Shown in pieces: positions 60,392 through 64,000 of a stretch of 64,000 nucleotides of DNA. Source of the DNA: Paenibacillus sp. FSL R5-0345 (GTDB lineage: Bacteria; Bacillota; Bacilli; Paenibacillales; Paenibacillaceae); assembly GCF_000758585.1 (NCBI RefSeq), contig NZ_CP009281.1:4960001-5024000 (forward strand). Direction: 5' to 3'. The position numbers and the translations under genes are program-made. A model generated the notes under the pieces. It saw nothing but the letters and a program-made list of their open reading frames with translations. It did no database searches and was not told the DNA's origin. How positions within the stretch are numbered: the first letter of the stretch is position 1; each line of letters begins with the position of its first letter.

Positions 60392-60963
60392 TTTTCATTG
60401 GCAATTTATACTGGAATGAGACGTGGTGAGATCCTTGGAATTCGCTGGGATGATATCGACTTTGAAAAGAAAGAACTCTAGGTGATTCAGACGGTCAACT
60501 GGACACGTGATGGTTTAGTCATTCAACGTCCAAAAACGAATGATTCCATACGACGGGTAAAACTTTTTCAGAATATTATTGATGACCTTAAGGAACGCTA
60601 CAAGCAAATCGGGGCTGATAAAAAAGAATATGGAGACTCATATGAGGATAATGACTTAGTATGTTGCTAGCTGGCGGAGGTTATATAAAGCCAAAACGAA
60701 TTACTGAAGGTATGTTCATACTTGTTCGTAAAGCAGGTGTCAAAAAAATTAGTTTCCACGACCAGCGACATACACATGCATCATTCTTATTGGCGATCGG
60801 AATAAATCCAAAGGTAGCTGCTGAACGACTGGGTATGACTCCATCGATGTTCAACGAACGATACTCAAACCTACTCCCAATCATGCAGGAAGAGGCCATT
60901 GACAAAATTGAAGCCGAACTGAATAAATATGCTGAAAAACAGCTCGAAACTGCAGAAAAATAA
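60392..60963 (+). pseudogene. Ruined tyrosine integrase of the tRNA-Ile2 island
   Basis: The reading frame FSLAIYTGMRRGEILGIRWD (Arg I motif) begins without a start codon or N-terminal domain. TAG at 60479-60481 interrupts it after DFEKKEL; a frame change near 60661 follows. The last part has FHDQRHTHASFL (normally HDLRHTHAS), AERLGMTPSMF lacking the usual GH(S) step, and YSNLLPIMQ with the presumed Tyr. At least four lesions make it inactive. It ends about 70 bases before the right attachment repeat. Confidence 0.85.
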
Positions 60964-61036
60964 TTCACGTTAGCAAATCCGTTAGCAAACTTAAAATCCC
61001 GGCCTTTCCCCATCCTATTTTCTTTATATCACTAAT

Positions 61037-61145
61037 CCTATAGACAGCAAAAAACCCTTACAAAGTAAGGGTTTTCTCTAAGTGGGCCCTGAGGGACTCG
61101 AACCCCCGACCAATCGGTTATGAGCCGACCGCTCTAACCAACTGA
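61037..61145 (-). repeat. Right attachment-type repeat within tRNA(CAU)
   Basis: Near-identical partner of 57667-57774; this copy is continuous with the complete tRNA gene. Confidence 0.88.
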
Positions 61146-61156
61146 GCTAAGGGCCC
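61083..61156 (-). tRNA. tRNA with CAU anticodon, probably tRNA-Ile2
   Basis: The minus strand begins GGGCCCTTAGCTCAG and ends CAGGGCCCA, with a perfect acceptor stem. The anticodon loop CTCATAA exposes CAU. The body resembles Firmicute tRNA-Ile2, which reads AUA after lysidine modification, more than elongator tRNA-Met, but sequence alone cannot fully decide. CCA is not encoded. Confidence 0.9.
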
Positions 61157-61196
61157 GGATCTAAAAATATCCGAATGTACAATTGCTGTTGTAAAT

Positions 61197-61277
<81 letters not shown>

Positions 61278-61359
61278 TCAGAAAAAATATTCAAACAGCG
61301 ACAATAAATAATATACATTACAAATTGGGTCTACGTCAAGGAAGAATTTATAAAAGTTC

Positions 61360-61524
61360 TTAAGGCAGAAATCTAACTCCGTACCTTCCCTTACGGGATC
61401 GATAAATTTCTACAAAACGCGGGTCATGATAACCGTAAATCCAGCCATCTTGCTCCAATCTTTTAGCCAAACAACCTGCTTGAAATCTGGTCCTGAACAG
61501 TTTCGCGAAGTATATCCAATTCAT
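61360..61524 (-). CDS. Small basic protein of unknown function
   Basis: A 54-residue ORF starts at 61524, with GAAGAGGG just upstream. It reads MNWIYFAKLFRTRFQAGCLA and ends RSRKGRYGVRFLP. It is basic and soluble. No family recognised. It lies between the tRNA-fMet and the solute-binding protein. Confidence 0.5.
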   Translation of the reverse strand: MNWIYFAKLFRTRFQAGCLAKRLEQDGWIYGYHDPRFVEIYRSRKGRYGVRFLP

Positions 61525-61596
61525 GATGCCCTCTTCTCCTTTTCGCAAATTTATGATACACCGCTCTGAACTTATCATGCCCAAGTTCCACAAAAT

Positions 61597-61620
61597 AAGC
61601 CACCAGAAAACTGGTGGCTT
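61597..61620. terminator. Terminator of the solute-binding protein gene
   Basis: AAGCCACCAG pairs with CTGGTGGCTT around four bases, 17 bases past the stop of the leftward gene. Confidence 0.8.
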
Positions 61621-61636
61621 AGGGCATATTTCAGAG

Positions 61637-63124
61637 TCATTCAGCGATCGATTCGAAATAGACCGCGGGATCTTTTTCAAGTGTATCCAGCATGGTATTT
61701 CCTTGCTTCTCCCAAGCTTTGAGCGCACTCTCGACCGTTTTCTTCCCCTGATAGACATCAATGAATAATTGCCGCCCAACATCGCTAATTCGGCTAATCC
61801 CAGGCTTCTGCATCTGTAGATTGATCAATAAAGGATCCGTTGCAGGTAATGGTCGAAGCGTATAAAAAGCTTCCAAATTTACAGAAGGGGTCTGAGCGGT
61901 AATATAATCCTTGCGGGAAGTCAGTTCACTCTTGTTATGGGCTTTAATTTTGGCAACCTCATTACTGTTGACGAACTTAATCAAATCCCAAGCATCTTCT
62001 TTATTAGTAGCCGTAGAACTAATAGCCATCATATTCCCAAGCCATGTTCCAATAGCAACACCAGGCTTTTCTTGATAAGTGGGTACATTAACAACCCCCC
62101 ATTTGAAAGGATGGTAATTCTTGATCTTAGCAGCATTACGCTCCACTACCGCCAGATCATTGAGATAGCCGTATTCCCCAACGACCATTGCCGCTTTTCC
62201 TGCGAGGAATAAATCCCCTTGGATTGGACTATAGCTATCCCCTTCTGTTCCTGCAAAATCCAACCCATTTAACCCAGGTACAATTTTCTTTTTAACCAAC
62301 TGACTGTAAGTAGTCCAAGCCTGATGCCATTGTGTAGTATTTACAGTCATATGCTGACCTTTATTATCGTACATTGTAAGTTCTAGCGGTGCGACGTAGC
62401 TCTGCATATCCCAGAATGGATCACTTAAGTAACGGTTCATCGAGAACCCATATATCTGTGTTTCTTTATTTGTTGATCTCTTCGTCACCTTATCTGCCAG
62501 CGCAAACAGTTCATACCAAGTCATCTTGTCCGTTGGGTAGCCGACACCAGCAGCATCAAAGATTCCCTTATTATAAAATAGCGCACTAGATGAGAAGGTC
62601 GGCGCCAACGCAAAAAGACTTCCTCTTCCTAGCTCACGAACTCCATTCAGCGTTGTAGGCGCTATATTGCTTAAATCATACTGATCACGCGCTATAAGCG
62701 GCTCCAGCGATTGGACAAGATTATGATCTACCAAACTCTTCACTAATGCGCTATCACCGACAATCACATCAACAGGCTTATCCCCGCCCATAATCGCACG
62801 GATATTCTCTAAATTATCAGAGCTTGTGTCTGTGGAGGTGTTAATGTACCGAAGCTCATTCGTATCTATGGCCGGAATAATCTCCAACTTGATCTCTGGA
62901 TGCTGCAATTCATACATATCCGTAAACTGCTGACGAAAAAAAGAATCGTCCTCCCCAGACCATAGACTCCCAATACGCAATACACGCTGCTCCGTTGAAG
63001 CCTTAGAAGGCTCAGCCCAAGCTGTATTCCACCCATCTGATATTAGTGGTAGTAACAGCGCAGCACATACTCCAAAGCTTAACCAGCGGCGCCACAGTCG
63101 CTTATTGTTGTTTATATGATTCAT
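61637..63124 (-). CDS. Extracellular solute-binding protein (ABC transporter family 1)
   Basis: The 495-residue protein has a signal peptide (WLSFGVCAALLLPLISDGW, cleavage near AWA) without a lipobox. The mature part is a class-1 sugar-type binding protein: RIGSLWSGEDDSFFRQQFTD at the start, GDKPVDVIVGDSALVKSLVD, and FLAGKAAMVVGEYGYLND in the second lobe. No permease or ATPase gene is adjacent, so it is an orphan. Lack of a lipid anchor suggests that it is soluble or tethered otherwise. AGGAGGATAC precedes the ATG. Confidence 0.88.
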   Translation of the reverse strand: MNHINNNKRLWRRWLSFGVCAALLLPLISDGWNTAWAEPSKASTEQRVLRIGSLWSGEDDSFFRQQFTDMYELQHPEIKLEIIPAIDTNELRYINTSTDTSSDNLENIRAIMGGDKPVDVIVGDSALVKSLVDHNLVQSLEPLIARDQYDLSNIAPTTLNGVRELGRGSLFALAPTFSSSALFYNKGIFDAAGVGYPTDKMTWYELFALADKVTKRSTNKETQIYGFSMNRYLSDPFWDMQSYVAPLELTMYDNKGQHMTVNTTQWHQAWTTYSQLVKKKIVPGLNGLDFAGTEGDSYSPIQGDLFLAGKAAMVVGEYGYLNDLAVVERNAAKIKNYHPFKWGVVNVPTYQEKPGVAIGTWLGNMMAISSTATNKEDAWDLIKFVNSNEVAKIKAHNKSELTSRKDYITAQTPSVNLEAFYTLRPLPATDPLLINLQMQKPGISRISDVGRQLFIDVYQGKKTVESALKAWEKQGNTMLDTLEKDPAVYFESIAE

Positions 63125-63630
63125 TATTGTATCCTCCTATAAAATACTTGATCCTTCTACAACTTATGGATAAATAATCCATAATGCTAGTAACAGTATA
63201 AAGCTTTAATCCGGAGGGGAAGTTACAGGTCGTTTAAAGTTATACTACGATTTCTTCATATTATTCCTATAAAAATGTTACTAGGAGGTTTCAAAAGGTG
63301 CCGTTACCTGCACAATTCCACCCTCTGCGACTGGATAGTTGCACTTTCTGCATCTATTAGTGGTGATTAAGTTCTGTTTCTACTTTTAAGTGCACTCTAT
63401 GCAGTTAAAACACGTTACTAAGAGCTTCCGGCGAATAACTAGCTGATTATAATTGCATAAAGTGCAACTATAGTGCCCGTTCCACTAAGGGAAGTTAGTT
63501 TAAGTGCACGAAGTACAACTATTGGTGTCTGAGATGAAGGAGCGATATAAGTGTCAAGACATAGAACAACTGTGCATTGAGCTACTGTGACATAGATCAA
63601 CGGTATGCAGAGCATCTGTGCAGTTAAAAA
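63125..63630. other. Non-coding stretch with degenerate palindromic repeats
   Basis: I find no supported gene in these ~500 bases. Several imperfect copies of a unit resembling TAGTTGCACTTT-n-TGCA-n-TTAAA occur in both orientations, listed separately. Confidence 0.6.
63336..63630. repeat. Degenerate TAGTTGCACTTT/TGCA-type repeats
   Basis: Copies: TAGTTGCACTTTCTGCA near 63336; TTTAAGTGCACTCTATGCAG near 63385; AATTGCATAAAGTGCAACTA at 63451-63470 (inverted); AGTTTAAGTGCACGAAGTAC near 63497 (inverted); CTGTGCAGTTAAAA near 63615. The shared core is GTGCA/TGCAC with flanking TTAAA or TAGTT. Confidence 0.55.
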
Positions 63631-63631
63631 A

Positions 63632-63656
63632 AGCCCCCCACTATAAAGTGAGAGGC
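63632..63656. terminator. Terminator of pyrE
   Basis: AGCC-CCCACT pairs with AGTG-AGAGGCT around ATAA, flanked by A and T runs, 37 bases past the pyrE stop. Confidence 0.65.
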
Positions 63657-63692
63657 TCGCCAAAACAAAACTATACTCAATTTATTTAAAAA

Positions 63693-64000
63693 TTAAACAC
63701 CAAATGATGACGGATCTTTTCTCCAAGACTTCAGTACTTCTACGTCTGTCGATTCAATTTTGCCTTGTGCAAGAGCCACATCAATCAATGTGCTGTAATT
63801 GGACAAGCTTTGTAATGGCATTTCAGCTGCAGCAAAAGCATCCACTGCACGATCCAGCTCATAGCTGAAGATTGCAAGTACTGCTAATACTTCTGCGCCT
63901 GCTTCTTGCACGGCCTGAGCGGCTTTAATGGAGCTTCCGCCAGTGGAGATCAAATCTTCAATAACAACTACCTTTTGTCCCGGCTTAATCAGTCCTTCGA
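63693..64000 (-). CDS. pyrE: Orotate phosphoribosyltransferase, C-terminal part
   Basis: The gene runs off the right edge; the visible 102 residues start IKPGQKVVVIEDLISTGGSS, which contains the PRPP-binding loop (VVVIEDLISTGGSS) of PyrE. They end SWRKDPSSFGV. The enzyme joins orotate to PRPP to make orotidine-5'-phosphate in pyrimidine synthesis. The N-terminal half and the start lie outside the window; in Firmicutes the gene normally ends the pyr operon, which fits the terminator at 63632. Confidence 0.95.
   Translation of the reverse strand, partial: EGLIKPGQKVVVIEDLISTGGSSIKAAQAVQEAGAEVLAVLAIFSYELDRAVDAFAAAEMPLQSLSNYSTLIDVALAQGKIESTDVEVLKSWRKDPSSFGV

Larger units (their letters stand above)
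57667..61145. mobile_element. Decayed genomic island at tRNA-Ile2(CAU)
   Basis: About 3.4 kb lie between two tRNA-derived repeats. The content is a small membrane protein, a broken small gene, an Mrr-type endonuclease, two acetyltransferases and a ruined integrase. The arrangement is that of an integrated element that can no longer excise by itself. Confidence 0.78.

Overview
The window looks like chromosomal DNA of a Paenibacillus-type spore-former (Firmicutes). Pointers are strong GGAGG-type ribosome sites, S-layer-homology domains on a secreted glycosidase, a YjcZ-type sporulation peptide, YolD, Sda-like and NucB-like proteins, LplA/LplB/LplC-type sugar transport and typical Firmicute tRNAs. 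The assignment rests on gene content only.

Region 1 (1-17.5 kb) is a comparatively GC-rich carbohydrate locus. A secreted GH5 glucanase with crystallin-like and fascin-like repeats is followed by a leftward group: LplB-type permease, LplC-type permease, solute-binding lipoprotein, a GH130 phosphorylase relic, a 1634-residue SLH-anchored glycosidase and a 3'-truncated GH92 alpha-mannosidase. A membrane-bound AraC-type regulator is divergent from the transporter, and AT-rich manA (mannose-6-phosphate isomerase) follows. Together they suggest surface breakdown of a mannose-containing glycan, import of the products and entry into glycolysis. Two relics (GH130, and an AraC tail fused to GH92) show that the locus has suffered deletions.

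Region 2 (17.5-46 kb) is a mobile-element zone at tRNA-Leu(UAA). It starts with a possible split sigma-factor pair, an intact IS4-type element with an 8-bp target duplication, a broken gene, and an excisionase/integrase pair. An 84-bp copy of the tRNA-Leu 3' end (22049-22132) and the intact tRNA (45813-45898) then bracket a ~23.7-kb element with its own tyrosine recombinase at the right end. Its cargo is a type I restriction-modification operon with a YgjP-type metallopeptidase, a lipoprotein/membrane cluster, an Sda-like sporulation checkpoint protein, BRO and RadC proteins, a HEPN-like protein, two phage/plasmid-type replication initiators, a PD-(D/E)XK nuclease-like protein and XRE regulators. 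I see no conjugation machinery. It reads as an integrative element that may replicate after excision, and it is the most interesting part of the window.

Region 3 (46-57.5 kb) looks like ordinary backbone: WGxxGxxG-type surface protein, M15 peptidase, YolD with a LexA box, zinc-ribbon/PH protein, GH26 mannanase with PA14, cytidine deaminase, NucA/NucB nuclease, small sporulation-type peptides, an ImmA-like protein, and an ECF sigma/anti-sigma pair with a fitting promoter.

Region 4 (57.6-61.2 kb) is a second, decayed island at a CAU-anticodon tRNA (probably Ile2). It is bracketed by ~108-bp repeats and holds an Mrr-type endonuclease, two GNAT acetyltransferases and a ruined integrase. An initiator tRNA-fMet follows. 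Region 5 (61.3-64 kb) has a solute-binding protein, a non-coding stretch with degenerate palindromic repeats, and the 3' part of pyrE running off the window.
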